Positions 43,948 to 53,390 of a stretch of DNA of 64,000 bases are shown here, in pieces; positions within the stretch are counted from its first letter, which is position 1, and each line of letters starts with the position of its first letter. The DNA is taken from positions 1 through 64,000 of the forward strand of contig NZ_JAEMXM010000021.1 of assembly GCF_016482785.1 (NCBI RefSeq), given 5' to 3'. The stretch is from Paenibacillus alkalitolerans. Its GTDB lineage: Bacteria > Bacillota > Bacilli > Paenibacillales > YIM-B00363. Under the pieces are notes generated by a model. That model had not been told where the DNA came from, did no database searches, and worked only from the letters and a program-made list of their open reading frames with translations. A program made the translations under genes and the position numbers.

Positions 43948-44886
43948 TTATATCGGCGAGTTGTACTCCGGCCTTCCGCTCTTCCAGGTGCGGTTACGAA
44001 CCGGCGCAAGCAGCTCGAGCACTTCTTGCAGCAGCTGCTCATTCAGCGGCTCTTCCGTCCAGCGGATGTTCTTAACAATATTGTCCACGCTGGCAGTGCT
44101 TACCAACGTAGTTGGAATCCGCTCATCGGCCACCGCATACTGAATTGCCAGTTTTGACAGCTCTTCTCTTTTTCCCGCGCAGTATTCATACGCAAGCTTG
44201 CAGCGTTCCCGAATATCCGCCGGCGCAGGATGCCAATCCGGAACAGGTCTTCCGTTCAGCAATCCCATTGATAGCGGAGAAGCGTTAATAAGGCCCACCC
44301 TCTTATCTTGCAGCAAGGGCACAAGCTCAAGAAGCGAGCAATCGTTCAAGGCGTAATGACAATATGATAAAATGACATCCAATTCTTCTACCGAAAGCGT
44401 CTTACGAAATACGTCCAGCGGCAAGCCCGATACGCCGATAAACCTCGCTTTCCCCTGCTGCTTTATTTTTCTGAGCGCGGGCAATGCTTCGTGAACGACT
44501 TGCTCGAACGGAACGAACTCCATATCATGCAGAAGCAGGATGTCGACATATTCGGTCTGCAGCCGCTGCAGACTCTCATCTATGCTTGCAAGGATGCGCG
44601 CTTCCGAGTAATCGAATTGATCCGCACCGTACCGGCCGGCTTTCGTCGACAGGATGAAAGAATCGCGAGGAAGCTGACGGATCGCTTTGCCCAACACCGT
44701 CTCCGCTTTCGTCAAACCGTAATACGGCGACACATCGATGAGATTGATGCCTCCGTCGACGGCTGCGTGCACGGTCCGTATCCCTTCCCCCTCGTCGATG
44801 TCTCTGAATACGGAACCCAGAGAGGATGCTCCGAAACTAAGAACGGAAACGTCTAACCCGGTTTTTCCAAGCTTTCTATACTTCAA
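43948..44886 (-). CDS. Aldo/keto reductase (L-galactose dehydrogenase-like)
   Basis: A 312-residue aldo/keto reductase. Tetrad residues lie in INLIDVSPYYG (Asp, Tyr), FILSTKAGRYG (Lys) and VDILLLHDME (His). The pattern MKYRKLGKTGLDVSVLSFGA and the region around GADQFDYSEARI are those of the L-galactose/L-fucose dehydrogenase group. Since GH95 enzymes can free L-galactose from rhamnogalacturonan side chains, oxidation of L-galactose is a plausible role. It follows the zinc dehydrogenase by 17 bases. Confidence 0.9.
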   Translation of the reverse strand: MKYRKLGKTGLDVSVLSFGASSLGSVFRDIDEGEGIRTVHAAVDGGINLIDVSPYYGLTKAETVLGKAIRQLPRDSFILSTKAGRYGADQFDYSEARILASIDESLQRLQTEYVDILLLHDMEFVPFEQVVHEALPALRKIKQQGKARFIGVSGLPLDVFRKTLSVEELDVILSYCHYALNDCSLLELVPLLQDKRVGLINASPLSMGLLNGRPVPDWHPAPADIRERCKLAYEYCAGKREELSKLAIQYAVADERIPTTLVSTASVDNIVKNIRWTEEPLNEQLLQEVLELLAPVRNRTWKSGRPEYNSPI

Positions 44887-44903
44887 GATGCGTCACCCCC
44901 GTT

Positions 44904-45938
44904 TTACCCGTCTATGGAAACCACGGCTTTGATCACTTTCGATTCCGGCTTCAACCATGTTTCGAACGAGTCGATCGCATTCTCGAATGAAGCCCGATGC
45001 GTAATATACCGGTCGAGGTCGACCGATTTCGTCTTCACCATCCGGATCACTTGTCGGAAGTCCTCTTTCGTGGCGTTACGGCTGGCCAGCAAAGTCAATT
45101 CCTTCTTATGGAAATCCGGATCATGGAAAGTAATGTCCGATTTAACGAGGCCTACGTAGACGAGCTTTCCGCCGTGAGCCGCATAATCGAATGCGCTCGT
45201 CATGGAACGGGCGTTGCCCGTCGCATCGAAGACGACGGTAGGCAACTCGCCGCCGGTAACCGACTCCAACTGCTTGAGCGGTTCGTTCGCCGCGTTCACC
45301 GCATGCGCCGCGCCGGCCCAATCTTTGCAAAATTGCAGCCGCTCCTCATTAATGTCCATGGCGATAACGTTCGCGCCGCGATCCTTCGCACATGCCATCA
45401 CGCCGAGTCCGATCGGCCCGGCTCCGATGACGAGCACATTCTCGCCCGGCTCCAAATCCGCCCTGCGCACCGCATGCGCGCCGATGCTGAGCGGTTCAAG
45501 CATGGCCGCGTGTTCGATCGGTATACCGCCCGTCTTGATGAGATGATCGGCAGGCACGGCGATGTACTCCCTCATTCCTCCGTCTTCATGAACGCCGAGC
45601 ACTTTCATCTTGGTGCAGCAGTTCGTCTTCCCTCTTCTGCACGCTATGCAAGTCCCGCATTCCAAATAAGGAATAACCGCCACTTCATCGCCGTTCGCCA
45701 ATCCGTATTCGTTATCGCCAATGCTCTCTATGACACCCGACAGCTCATGCCCCAAAATACGAGGATAAGTGAAGAAAGGCTGGTTGCCTTGGAATGCATG
45801 AATATCCGTTCCGCATATGCCGATCCGCCGGATGCGGATCAGCGCTTCGCCCGGCTTCGTAACCGGACGGTCCGTTTCGGTCATTGCAAACCGAAACGGA
45901 GTTTCACAAACAATCGTTCTTGACTTCGTCACTTGCAC
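44904..45938 (-). CDS. Zinc-dependent alcohol/sugar-acid dehydrogenase
   Basis: A 344-residue medium-chain dehydrogenase. Catalytic zinc ligands are Cys42 (GICGTD) and His64-Glu65 (GHEL); the structural zinc lobe has Cys94, Cys97, Cys100 and Cys108. The NAD site is VLVIGAGPIGLGVM. Relatives include L-galactonate, L-idonate and threonine dehydrogenases. With the L-galactose-dehydrogenase-like partner, L-galactonate oxidation to tagaturonate would join the uxaE pathway; this is inference. The start is GTG after GGGGAG. Confidence 0.9.
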   Translation of the reverse strand: MQVTKSRTIVCETPFRFAMTETDRPVTKPGEALIRIRRIGICGTDIHAFQGNQPFFTYPRILGHELSGVIESIGDNEYGLANGDEVAVIPYLECGTCIACRRGKTNCCTKMKVLGVHEDGGMREYIAVPADHLIKTGGIPIEHAAMLEPLSIGAHAVRRADLEPGENVLVIGAGPIGLGVMACAKDRGANVIAMDINEERLQFCKDWAGAAHAVNAANEPLKQLESVTGGELPTVVFDATGNARSMTSAFDYAAHGGKLVYVGLVKSDITFHDPDFHKKELTLLASRNATKEDFRQVIRMVKTKSVDLDRYITHRASFENAIDSFETWLKPESKVIKAVVSIDG

Positions 45939-45950
45939 ATCGCTCCCCGA

Positions 45951-46224
45951 CTATCGAATATACAATGTTAACGGTTGAAGCCGAAGCTCCTTTAACCCTT
46001 CTACGACGAGCTCGGCCACCTTGATCGCGCCATGCTCTTGGAAGTATGCAGAAGTCGCGGCGCAGTCCCGCTTCCCCAGGCTCTCCGCGGTCCTTCGCCG
46101 AAACGCGGGACACGCTATCGAAGCCGAACCCGGTCTCCGCATCATAAACCGTATTCTCCGTCACCTTCACATATCCTTCTTCCGCTTCAGCCGTGCCGAA
46201 ATCGAATTTATAGCTTTCCGGCAT
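45951..46224 (-). pseudogene. Remnant of a rhamnogalacturonan acetylesterase (RhgT-like)
   Basis: ATG 46224 follows GGAGGAGAAAAGG and begins MPESYKFDFGTAEAEEGY, the N-terminal sandwich of RhgT/YesT-type acetylesterases, reading to about LRRDFC. Near 46050 the sequence jumps to another frame with EHGAIKVAELVVEGLKEL, the last helix of the same SGNH hydrolase family, ending at TAG 45951. About 120-170 central codons, including the GDSL block, are gone. It is the former first gene of the dehydrogenase operon. Confidence 0.8.
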
Positions 46225-46402
46225 CCTTTTCTCCTCCTCTCCTCTTTCGGAACATTTTACCATTCCCATTATCCGTCAGGAGCCTCGGGTTGACAACGCT
46301 TACTTTCGGGTGACATACTTTGGACACATTCCTCTGCTACAAGGAGCCCATCGTAAGATTGGCGCGCAGCGCTCAAACACAAGCATGGAGAAGGTGACAC
46401 CC

Positions 46403-48166
46403 TTGCAGTCATGGTTCGATGCCTTTAAGCACATGAAAATCAAAAACAAGATCTCCCTCCTCATCGCATTTATCGTAGCCGTGACCTTCTCTTTTACCGT
46501 GATCGTCCAACAATACGCATTTTCCATTTATGACCGTCAATTATATGAAAAATCGTCCCAAGTTTTGAACCTGTCCTCTTCCGCCATCGAAACGGAGCTG
46601 AAGCGGATCGGTCAAATTTCGTACAAAATTATCGCCGACGCCCAAATCCAGAAGCTGCTGCTGTCCGTCAAGACGAGCGAATCGGATTACGAGCGGCTCG
46701 TCGTCCACCAAGATGTCATCGACCGTCTGTTCAATTATGCCGGCCTGGAGCCGTTCCTTCACTCCATTCATTTGTTCGACTCGCGCGGAACGGAACACGC
46801 CGCGGGCAACCTCACCGTTATCCATCCGTCGAAGAAGGAGCGCATCATGCAGGCGGCGAAAGAAGCGAAAGGCGGCATCGCTTGGATATTTCCGGACGAA
46901 CAAGACAATGCTCTTATCTTAGCGAGGGATATACGTTCGTTTCACAAGACGAACATCTACCTTCAGCATGTGGGAACAATGGCCGTCCGAATCAATATTC
47001 AAGAAATCGTGCGCTATATTGCGAAGGAAAAATTCGAAGGCGATCTGGTCATGCTTTCCGGTTCCGAGATCATCCACCCGTTGAACCCGTCGTTCGATCC
47101 GGTTCTCGCGAACGGTCCGTTCTCAGGCAGTACCGGATATTTCACGCGTTCCACCGGCTCCAGATCATATTTCATCTCCTACCATAAATCGTCCGGCAGC
47201 GGCTGGACGTACGTAAATATGACTCCGTACGATGAAATATTCAAGCGGGTTTTGTTTGTCAAAGAGCTTGTCGTAGCGGTGTTCATAGCGATCTTTGCGG
47301 CCGTCATTTTGCTGGGAGTCCGCTTCTCGAGAAGCTTGACTCGTCCGATCGAGCTGCTGATGTGGCGCATGAAGCTGGCCGAGAAAGGCAACTTTGCCGA
47401 AGCGAATTTGCTCCAGCCGGATAAATCGCCGATGGCGATGGACGAAATCGGGTTGCTTCACCGGACGTTCCGGCTTATGATCGAGCGGATCAATACGCTC
47501 ATTACCGAGAATTACGCCAACCGGCTACTGCTCAAGGAAACGGAATTCAAGGCGCTGCAAGCGCAGATCAATCCGCATTTTTTATACAACACGCTCGACT
47601 CCATCAACTGGCTGGCCAGGACGAACGGGCAGAAACAAATATCGCAGATGGTCGAATCGCTCGGTTTTCTGCTTCGGAATGCCGTCCAATTGAATGAACC
47701 GCTTGTTTCTTTGGCGGAGGAGCTCGAGATCGTTGAAAATTATGTTACGATTCAGAAATACCGCTTCGAGGAACGGCTCGAATTTATTATGGATGTTCCG
47801 GAACAACTGCGGCACCGTAAAATTCCAAAGCTCACGCTTCAGCCCTTGGTGGAGAACGCCATGCACTATGCGCTGGAACCCGGAATCGGCACATGCACGA
47901 TAGCCGTAAGGGCATGGGAGACGGCGGAAGCGATCTGCATCACCGTAGAAGACGACGGTCCGGGTATACCGGAGGATACGCTCGACCGGCTGCGCCGCGG
48001 GGAATTGAAGACGAAAGGCAAAGGAATCGGCTTGCTGAACATTGACGAGCGTATCAAGATCGCTTTCGGTGACGATTACGGAATCCGGATCGGCGGCACC
48101 GCCGGCGGCGGCGCCCGGATCACGATTGCACTGCCTGTGGAAACGGAGGAAACGAACGATGTATAA
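46403..48166 (+). CDS. yesM: YesM-type sensor histidine kinase
   Basis: A 587-residue membrane kinase. Two transmembrane segments (LIAFIVAVTFSFTVIV near 20-35 and LVVAVFIAIFAAVILLG near 290) flank a sensing domain; a HAMP linker follows. The phosphorylated His392 is in INPHFLYNTLDSIN and the ATP site is ITVEDDGPGIPEDTL with GKGIGLLNI. TTG 46403 has AGAAGGTGA upstream; ATG 46385 is the alternative. Its end overlaps the response regulator by eight bases. Gene order matches B. subtilis yesMNOPQR. Confidence 0.93.
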   Translation: MQSWFDAFKHMKIKNKISLLIAFIVAVTFSFTVIVQQYAFSIYDRQLYEKSSQVLNLSSSAIETELKRIGQISYKIIADAQIQKLLLSVKTSESDYERLVVHQDVIDRLFNYAGLEPFLHSIHLFDSRGTEHAAGNLTVIHPSKKERIMQAAKEAKGGIAWIFPDEQDNALILARDIRSFHKTNIYLQHVGTMAVRINIQEIVRYIAKEKFEGDLVMLSGSEIIHPLNPSFDPVLANGPFSGSTGYFTRSTGSRSYFISYHKSSGSGWTYVNMTPYDEIFKRVLFVKELVVAVFIAIFAAVILLGVRFSRSLTRPIELLMWRMKLAEKGNFAEANLLQPDKSPMAMDEIGLLHRTFRLMIERINTLITENYANRLLLKETEFKALQAQINPHFLYNTLDSINWLARTNGQKQISQMVESLGFLLRNAVQLNEPLVSLAEELEIVENYVTIQKYRFEERLEFIMDVPEQLRHRKIPKLTLQPLVENAMHYALEPGIGTCTIAVRAWETAEAICITVEDDGPGIPEDTLDRLRRGELKTKGKGIGLLNIDERIKIAFGDDYGIRIGGTAGGGARITIALPVETEETNDV

Positions 48167-49727
48167 AGTGCTTCTGGTCGATGATGAACGAATTATATTG
48201 GACGGAATTTCCCGGATGGTCGACTGGTCCGCATACCGGACCGAATTGGCCGGAACCGCAAGGAACGGCCTGGAAGCATACGAGCGAATCGTGGAAGAGA
48301 CGCCCGATATCGTGATCAGCGACATCAAGATGCCCGGAATGGACGGCTTGGAATTGGTCGCCAAGACGCATGCGTCCAATCCGCACATCAAATTTTTGAT
48401 TCTTTCCGGCTTCGGCGAATTCAATTATGCCAGCCAAGCGATGCAATACGGCGTCAAGCATTATCTGCTTAAACCGACGAACCAAACCAAAATTGCGGGC
48501 GCGCTCGCCGAAATTGTGGAAGAGCTCGACAGGAACGAACGGCGGGAAGCATTCGTCAGCCGGATGAAGGAACGGCTGGATAAAGCGCTTCCGCACGTCA
48601 AAGAACAGGTTCTTAAGGAATTTGTCACCAATAAGACGTATGGGAGAAGAGACAGGGAAATCATCCAAGACTTATTCGGAATATCGCTTGACAATCTCAA
48701 GGTCCGCTTGCTCGTATTCCAGCCGGAAGGAGCCGTGGAATATGAGCATTTATTCGCCTTAACGAACATTGCGGAAGATATTATGGGAAAGCCCCTTTTG
48801 CTGCTGAGCACGACAATCGGCGAACGGGTGCTGCTTCTTATTCGGGACGAATCCGACGAGGACGCTTTGTATGGAATGATCGGAAAGATTCGTGAGACCT
48901 TCTTCCAATTTTATAAGACGGATACGACGATCGCGCTCAGCGGCTTCGGCGATATCGCCGAAGCCCGGAGGCTTTACAGAGAAACCCTCGAATGCTTGAA
49001 TCACCGGTTTTATTTGGGAGAAGGAGGCCTGATCACGAAGCAGGATATCGCGGATCAACCGAAAACCGCCGCCGATTTCATCTTCGACGAGGAAAGGCTC
49101 GTGCTGTTGGTTAAATCCGGGCGAGCCGACGATGTGAGCAAAGAGCTCGACGATTTGTTCGAGGCGATGACCGGAATCCGTTTCCCCTCGGAAATGATCA
49201 AGTCCCATGTCATTACGATGTATATGGCGATCATCCGTCAAGGCAGCTCGCAGCACTTGCACTCGTATCTTAAGGATTTGGCGAAGCTGATCGGTCTGGA
49301 CACGTTCCCGTTGATGAAGGAATTCGTCACGTCGGCGGCAATGGAAATCACCGCTTACCATTACGAGACGAATCGGAACAAGCATTCCGCCATCATCGGC
49401 AAAGTTCTGGATATTATCCGCGACAATCTCGGCAATCCGATGCTGTCGCTGCATTGGGTCGCCCGCGAAATGTTATACATGAACGCGGATTATTTGGGGA
49501 AATTGTTTAAAAAGGAAGTCGGCGACAAGTTTTCCAACCATGTGACGAAGCTTCGAATGGAGAAGGCGATTGAGTTGATCGGCGAGATGGACGACGTGAA
49601 GGTGTTCGAGCTGGCCGGAATGCTTGGTTTCGGCGATAACCCGCAGTATTTCAGCCAAGTGTTCAAGAAATACACAGGATGCACGCCAACGGAATATAAG
49701 AAAACCTCTTCTTACGACGAGTCCTAG
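48159..49727 (+). CDS. yesN: YesN-type response regulator with AraC DNA-binding domain
   Basis: A 522-residue regulator. The receiver domain has the acidic pair in LLVDDERII and phospho-acceptor Asp55 in IVISDIKMPGMDG. A long middle region follows, and the C-terminus carries two AraC helix-turn-helix units (MLSLHWVAREMLYMNADYLG and KVFELAGMLGFGDNPQYFSQ). It should activate the solute-binding gene at 50157. ATG 48159 follows CGGAGG. Confidence 0.94.
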   Translation: MYKVLLVDDERIILDGISRMVDWSAYRTELAGTARNGLEAYERIVEETPDIVISDIKMPGMDGLELVAKTHASNPHIKFLILSGFGEFNYASQAMQYGVKHYLLKPTNQTKIAGALAEIVEELDRNERREAFVSRMKERLDKALPHVKEQVLKEFVTNKTYGRRDREIIQDLFGISLDNLKVRLLVFQPEGAVEYEHLFALTNIAEDIMGKPLLLLSTTIGERVLLLIRDESDEDALYGMIGKIRETFFQFYKTDTTIALSGFGDIAEARRLYRETLECLNHRFYLGEGGLITKQDIADQPKTAADFIFDEERLVLLVKSGRADDVSKELDDLFEAMTGIRFPSEMIKSHVITMYMAIIRQGSSQHLHSYLKDLAKLIGLDTFPLMKEFVTSAAMEITAYHYETNRNKHSAIIGKVLDIIRDNLGNPMLSLHWVAREMLYMNADYLGKLFKKEVGDKFSNHVTKLRMEKAIELIGEMDDVKVFELAGMLGFGDNPQYFSQVFKKYTGCTPTEYKKTSSYDES

Positions 49728-49904
49728 TCCCGGCCGGTTATTCAAAAGAAATTTCGTTATTACCATACCGAATGACCGCCCTTCGCTGCATAGTTGTCTG
49801 GCCATTGCTGTACGCACCGCTACAACGGACAATGTAAATTCGGCCACTCTCTAACGGTAACTGTTGCCGCTATACAACCGCCTAATAGCGCTTTTCACAC
49901 GATC

Positions 49905-49990
49905 CTTCGAATGCAGAGGTAGTTTTTGCCGTTACAATTCGACGAATATTCGAATTCTTCGTCTAGCGGCAATTTTTGCCGTTGCATTCT
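49905..49990. repeat. Short GCGGCAA/TTGCCG palindromic repeats before yesO
   Basis: ATGCAGAGGTAGTTTTTGCC...ACAA (49911-49937) and TAGCGGCAATTTTTGCCGTT (49964-49983) are two units of the YGCAGCGGYA-N-TRCCGCTGCR family also seen four times at 56273-56462. Between them lies GACGAATATTCGAATTCTTCGTC, itself nearly palindromic. The 430-bp gap from yesN to yesO holds these and the promoter, no gene. Confidence 0.7.
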
Positions 49991-50037
49991 TTTCATTGTC
50001 GTTAAACTTAATAATTCTAGAGTTATAAAAGAGCCCT

Positions 50038-50125
50038 TTAATGAACACTCTGTTTTTTGAACAAACACGTCTGATTTTTGCGTTCATTAAGCCTCTCCCT
50101 TTTATTTATAATGAAAACGCACACA
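50038..50125 (+). promoter_or_regulatory. yesO promoter: inverted repeat, -10 box and cre-like site
   Basis: TTAATGAAC (50038-50046) and its exact complement GTTCATTAA (50082-50090) are separated by 35 bases; the right arm overlaps the -35 position of a TATAAT at 50107-50112. A poor -35 with such arms fits activation by YesN. TGAAAACGCACACA (50112-50125) matches the CcpA cre consensus with one difference and overlaps the start region, so glucose repression is likely. Confidence 0.65.
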
Positions 50126-50156
50126 TTAGATACCCAAAAAGGGAGGACAAGCGAAA

Positions 50157-51512
50157 ATGAAAAAATGGATGTTGCTGGTTCTCGCGTTCGCTCTCGTGTT
50201 CACGCTTGCCGCTTGCGGCGGCAGCGGCGGCGAGACGCCGGATAACGGTGCAGCGAACGGGACGGCCGGTTCCGGAACCGATACCGGAAACGCGGACGAC
50301 GCGAAGAAGGAAGAAAAGAAAGAAGACGTCACTCTTCGCATCGCATGGTGGGGCGGTCAGCCTAGACACGATTACACGCTGAAAGTCATTGAAATGTATC
50401 AACAGCAAAACCCGCACGTGAAAATCGAACCGGAATACGCAAGTTGGGACGATTACTGGAAGAAGCTTGCACCGCAAGCCGCGGCTAACGAGCTGCCGGA
50501 CATCGTGCAGATGGACTTGTCCTACTTGACGCAATACGGCGAGAAGGGACAGCTGGCGGATTTGACGCCGTTCATCGGCAGCGAAATCGACACTTCGAAC
50601 ATCAGCCAGGGGATCGTTGACGGCGGCAAGCTTGGCGATAAGATCTACGGCTTCAACTTAGGCGTCAACGCGCTCGGCTTCCAATACGATCCGGCGCTGC
50701 TGCAGAAAATCAACGGCCAGACGGCGATCGATCCGAACTGGACGTGGGACGACTACATGGCCTTGGCCGAGAAAGCGAAAGCCGCCAATTTGTACGTCGA
50801 TACGGGCATGAGACCGGAAGTGTTCTTCAGCTACTATCTCCGCACGCAAGGCAAATCGTTGTTCAGCGCGGACGGAACTTCGCTCGGTTACGAAGACGAT
50901 CAATTGTTCATCGATCACTTCTCCCGCCTGATCAACATCGTCCATATGGGCGCAGGCATGACGGCGGACCAGAAGGCGCAGTTGAAAGGACCGGAAGACG
51001 ATCCGGCGGTCAAAGGCGAGGCGCTCGGCATATGGCAGTGGTCGAATCAATTCGTAGGCTACCAACAGTTGGCGAAGCGCGAGCTGGCGATGGCGCCGAT
51101 GGTCGGACCGAATGCGAAGCAAGGTTTGTTTCTGAAGCCGAGCATGTTCTTCTCGATTTCCGAACACTCGAAGCAGAAAGCCGAAGCCGCCAAGTTCATC
51201 AGCTTCTTCGTGAACGACATCGAAGCGAATAAGCTCATTCTCGGCGACCGCGGCGTACCCGGCTCCAGCGCAGTGAAAGAGGCGCTTAAGCCGATATTGT
51301 CTCCGCAGCAAGCGCAAGTGTTCGATTATGTGGCATGGGCCGAAGAGAACAGCAGCCAGATGGATCCGCCGGACCCGATCGGTGCGGCACAAGTGTTCGA
51401 AGCGCTCAAAACAATCACCGAGGAAGTCGAGTACAAGAAAATCTCGATTGAAGAAGGCGCCAAGAAGTTTAGAGACGAAGCGAACAAAATATTGGCGCAG
51501 AACAAAAAGTAA
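50157..51512 (+). CDS. yesO: YesO-like rhamnogalacturonan-oligosaccharide binding lipoprotein
   Basis: A 451-residue family 1 solute-binding protein. Lipobox LAACG after a hydrophobic signal, then a Gly/Thr/Asp linker and a Lys/Glu-rich stretch. The mature part begins LRIAWWGGQPRHDYTLKVIE and contains ADLTPFIGSEIDTSN and AAKFISFFVNDIEANK. It delivers unsaturated rhamnogalacturonan oligosaccharides to the permeases that follow; the substrate is inferred from gene order and GH105. AAAGGGAGG precedes the ATG. Confidence 0.92.
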   Translation: MKKWMLLVLAFALVFTLAACGGSGGETPDNGAANGTAGSGTDTGNADDAKKEEKKEDVTLRIAWWGGQPRHDYTLKVIEMYQQQNPHVKIEPEYASWDDYWKKLAPQAAANELPDIVQMDLSYLTQYGEKGQLADLTPFIGSEIDTSNISQGIVDGGKLGDKIYGFNLGVNALGFQYDPALLQKINGQTAIDPNWTWDDYMALAEKAKAANLYVDTGMRPEVFFSYYLRTQGKSLFSADGTSLGYEDDQLFIDHFSRLINIVHMGAGMTADQKAQLKGPEDDPAVKGEALGIWQWSNQFVGYQQLAKRELAMAPMVGPNAKQGLFLKPSMFFSISEHSKQKAEAAKFISFFVNDIEANKLILGDRGVPGSSAVKEALKPILSPQQAQVFDYVAWAEENSSQMDPPDPIGAAQVFEALKTITEEVEYKKISIEEGAKKFRDEANKILAQNKK

Positions 51513-51620
51513 TAGCTAATTAACGACTCCATTAATCGTGTACGATAGCTGATCGACGGATCAGCTATCGTACTTTAAAGACATAACAGGCATTCAGAGA
51601 GAGTATGGGAGTTGGAATCG

Positions 51621-52520
51621 ATGAGAATGAGCGTTTTCCGGCAAAATTTGACCGGGTATCTTTTTATAAGTCCGTTTATCATCGGATTTCTGGTTTTTAC
51701 GGCGGTTCCGTTTTTCTCGTCGTTGTATTTGGCTTTTACCGATTTCGACATGTTCAGCACGCCGAGATGGATCGGACTCGAGAACTTCAAGGAAATGTTC
51801 ACCGCCGACACGAAATATTTTCAATCCGTGAAAGTAACCGCTATGTACGTGCTCGGCAGCGTTCCGCTGCGGCTCGCGTTCGCTTTGTTCGTGGCGATGG
51901 TGTTAAATACAGTCTCCAAAGCGGTCGGTCTTTACCGGACGCTGTTATACCTGCCTTCCATCATCGGCGGCAGCGTCGCCGTCGGCATCATGTGGCGCAA
52001 CGTGTTCGGGGACGAGGGAATCGTCAATCTGCTGCTTGAGTTTCTCGGCATCGGCGCGTTCCGTTGGTTCGGCGATCCGCTGCTCGCGCTCTGGATGATC
52101 ATTTTCTTGTCGGTTTGGCAGTTCGGGTCGTCGATGCTCATCTTTTTGGCCGGCCTGAAAAACATTCCCGCGAGTTATTACGAGGCTGCCAGTGTCGACG
52201 GGGCGAACGCGTTTTCCAAGTTTTTCAGGATCACGCTGCCCCTTCTTACGCCGGTCATTTTATTCAATACGATCATGCAGACGATCGCCGCGTTCCAAAG
52301 CTTCGTCCCAGCTTATATCATTATGAAGGGCGGCAACGGGCCGCTCGACGGCACGCTCGTTTATGCGCTTTATCTGTTTAAGCAGGCGTTCGAGTTTTTC
52401 AGCATGGGTTACGCGTCCGCAATGGCGTGGGTGCTGCTCATCGTCATCGCGCTGCTATCCGCGGTCATCTTTATGACGTCGAAGTTTTGGGTGCATTACG
52501 AATCGAAGGGGGACAACTGA
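51621..52520 (+). CDS. yesP: CUT1 ABC transporter permease (YesP-like)
   Basis: A 299-residue permease with six membrane segments. The EAA loop is [20 protein letters not shown]. The start [17 protein letters not shown] is typical of the first permease of CUT1 importers. ATG 51621 is chosen because GGGAG lies nine bases upstream. It is followed after two bases by the second permease. Confidence 0.92.
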   Translation: MRMSVFRQNLTGYLFISPFIIGFLVFTAVPFFSSLYLAFTDFDMFSTPRWIGLENFKEMFTADTKYFQSVKVTAMYVLGSVPLRLAFALFVAMVLNTVSKAVGLYRTLLYLPSIIGGSVAVGIMWRNVFGDEGIVNLLLEFLGIGAFRWFGDPLLALWMIIFLSVWQFGSSMLIFLAGLKNIPASYYEAASVDGANAFSKFFRITLPLLTPVILFNTIMQTIAAFQSFVPAYIIMKGGNGPLDGTLVYALYLFKQAFEFFSMGYASAMAWVLLIVIALLSAVIFMTSKFWVHYESKGDN

Positions 52521-52522
52521 TC

Positions 52523-53362
52523 ATGGGCTTGAAATCCGTGAAGTGGGGCATCTACCATCTGTTTGTGGCCGGCTTCTGCCTCTTGATGCTGTACCCCGTC
52601 ATCTGGCTTATTATGAGCTCGTTTAAACCAAGCGATACAATCTTTCTGACGGCGAATTCATTGATTCCCAATCCGTGGGTTTGGGACAATTATACGATCG
52701 GTTGGGCGGGAATCGGCGGCCGGAGCTTTGCCGTATTTATCAAAAATTCCCTGGTGATCGTCGTATTATCGACGATAGGCGCCGTTTTGTCTTCAGCGCT
52801 TGTCGCATTCGGCTTCGCACGGCTTAAATTCGCCGGGAAAGCGTTCTGGTTCTCCATCCTGATGCTTACGATGATGCTGCCTTGGGAAGTTACCATGATT
52901 CCGCAATATGTGCTGTTCAGCAAGCTGGGTTGGCTGAACTCGATCAAACCGCTCGTAATACCGACTTATTTCGGGCATGCGTTTTTTATTTTCCTGATGA
53001 TCCAATTCATCCGCACGATTCCCGTCGAGATGGATGAAGCCGCGCATATCGACGGCTGCAACAAATTCCGATTGTTTTATCAAATTATATTGCCGCTCAT
53101 CATGCCTGCTGTCGCTACGGCTGCCATATTCTCGTTTTATTGGAAGTGGGACGATCTGCTCGGTCCCGTGCTGTACTTGAACAGTCCTTCGAAATATCCG
53201 GTGTCCATGGCGCTGAAGATGTTTTTGGACAATGAAACGATTTCCAACTGGGGAGCGATGTTTGCCATGTCGGTCGTCACGCTGCTTCCCGTATTCCTGA
53301 TCTTCTTCTTCTTCCAAAAATATATCGTCGAAGGCATCAGCACCAGCGGTTTGAAAGGTTAG
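52523..53362 (+). CDS. yesQ: CUT1 ABC transporter permease (YesQ-like)
   Basis: A 279-residue permease with six membrane segments. The EAA loop is [20 protein letters not shown] and the end [18 protein letters not shown] is characteristic of the second permease. ATG 52523 follows GGGGGAC with suitable spacing. It lies just upstream of GH105. Confidence 0.93.
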   Translation: MGLKSVKWGIYHLFVAGFCLLMLYPVIWLIMSSFKPSDTIFLTANSLIPNPWVWDNYTIGWAGIGGRSFAVFIKNSLVIVVLSTIGAVLSSALVAFGFARLKFAGKAFWFSILMLTMMLPWEVTMIPQYVLFSKLGWLNSIKPLVIPTYFGHAFFIFLMIQFIRTIPVEMDEAAHIDGCNKFRLFYQIILPLIMPAVATAAIFSFYWKWDDLLGPVLYLNSPSKYPVSMALKMFLDNETISNWGAMFAMSVVTLLPVFLIFFFFQKYIVEGISTSGLKG

Positions 53363-53390
53363 TTTTTGTATGTTGAAAGGAGAACAACTC

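Noticed and set aside
44997-45923. 308-codon plus-strand frame over the zinc dehydrogenase
   Set aside because: Antisense shadow; the minus-strand gene has all zinc and NAD motifs.
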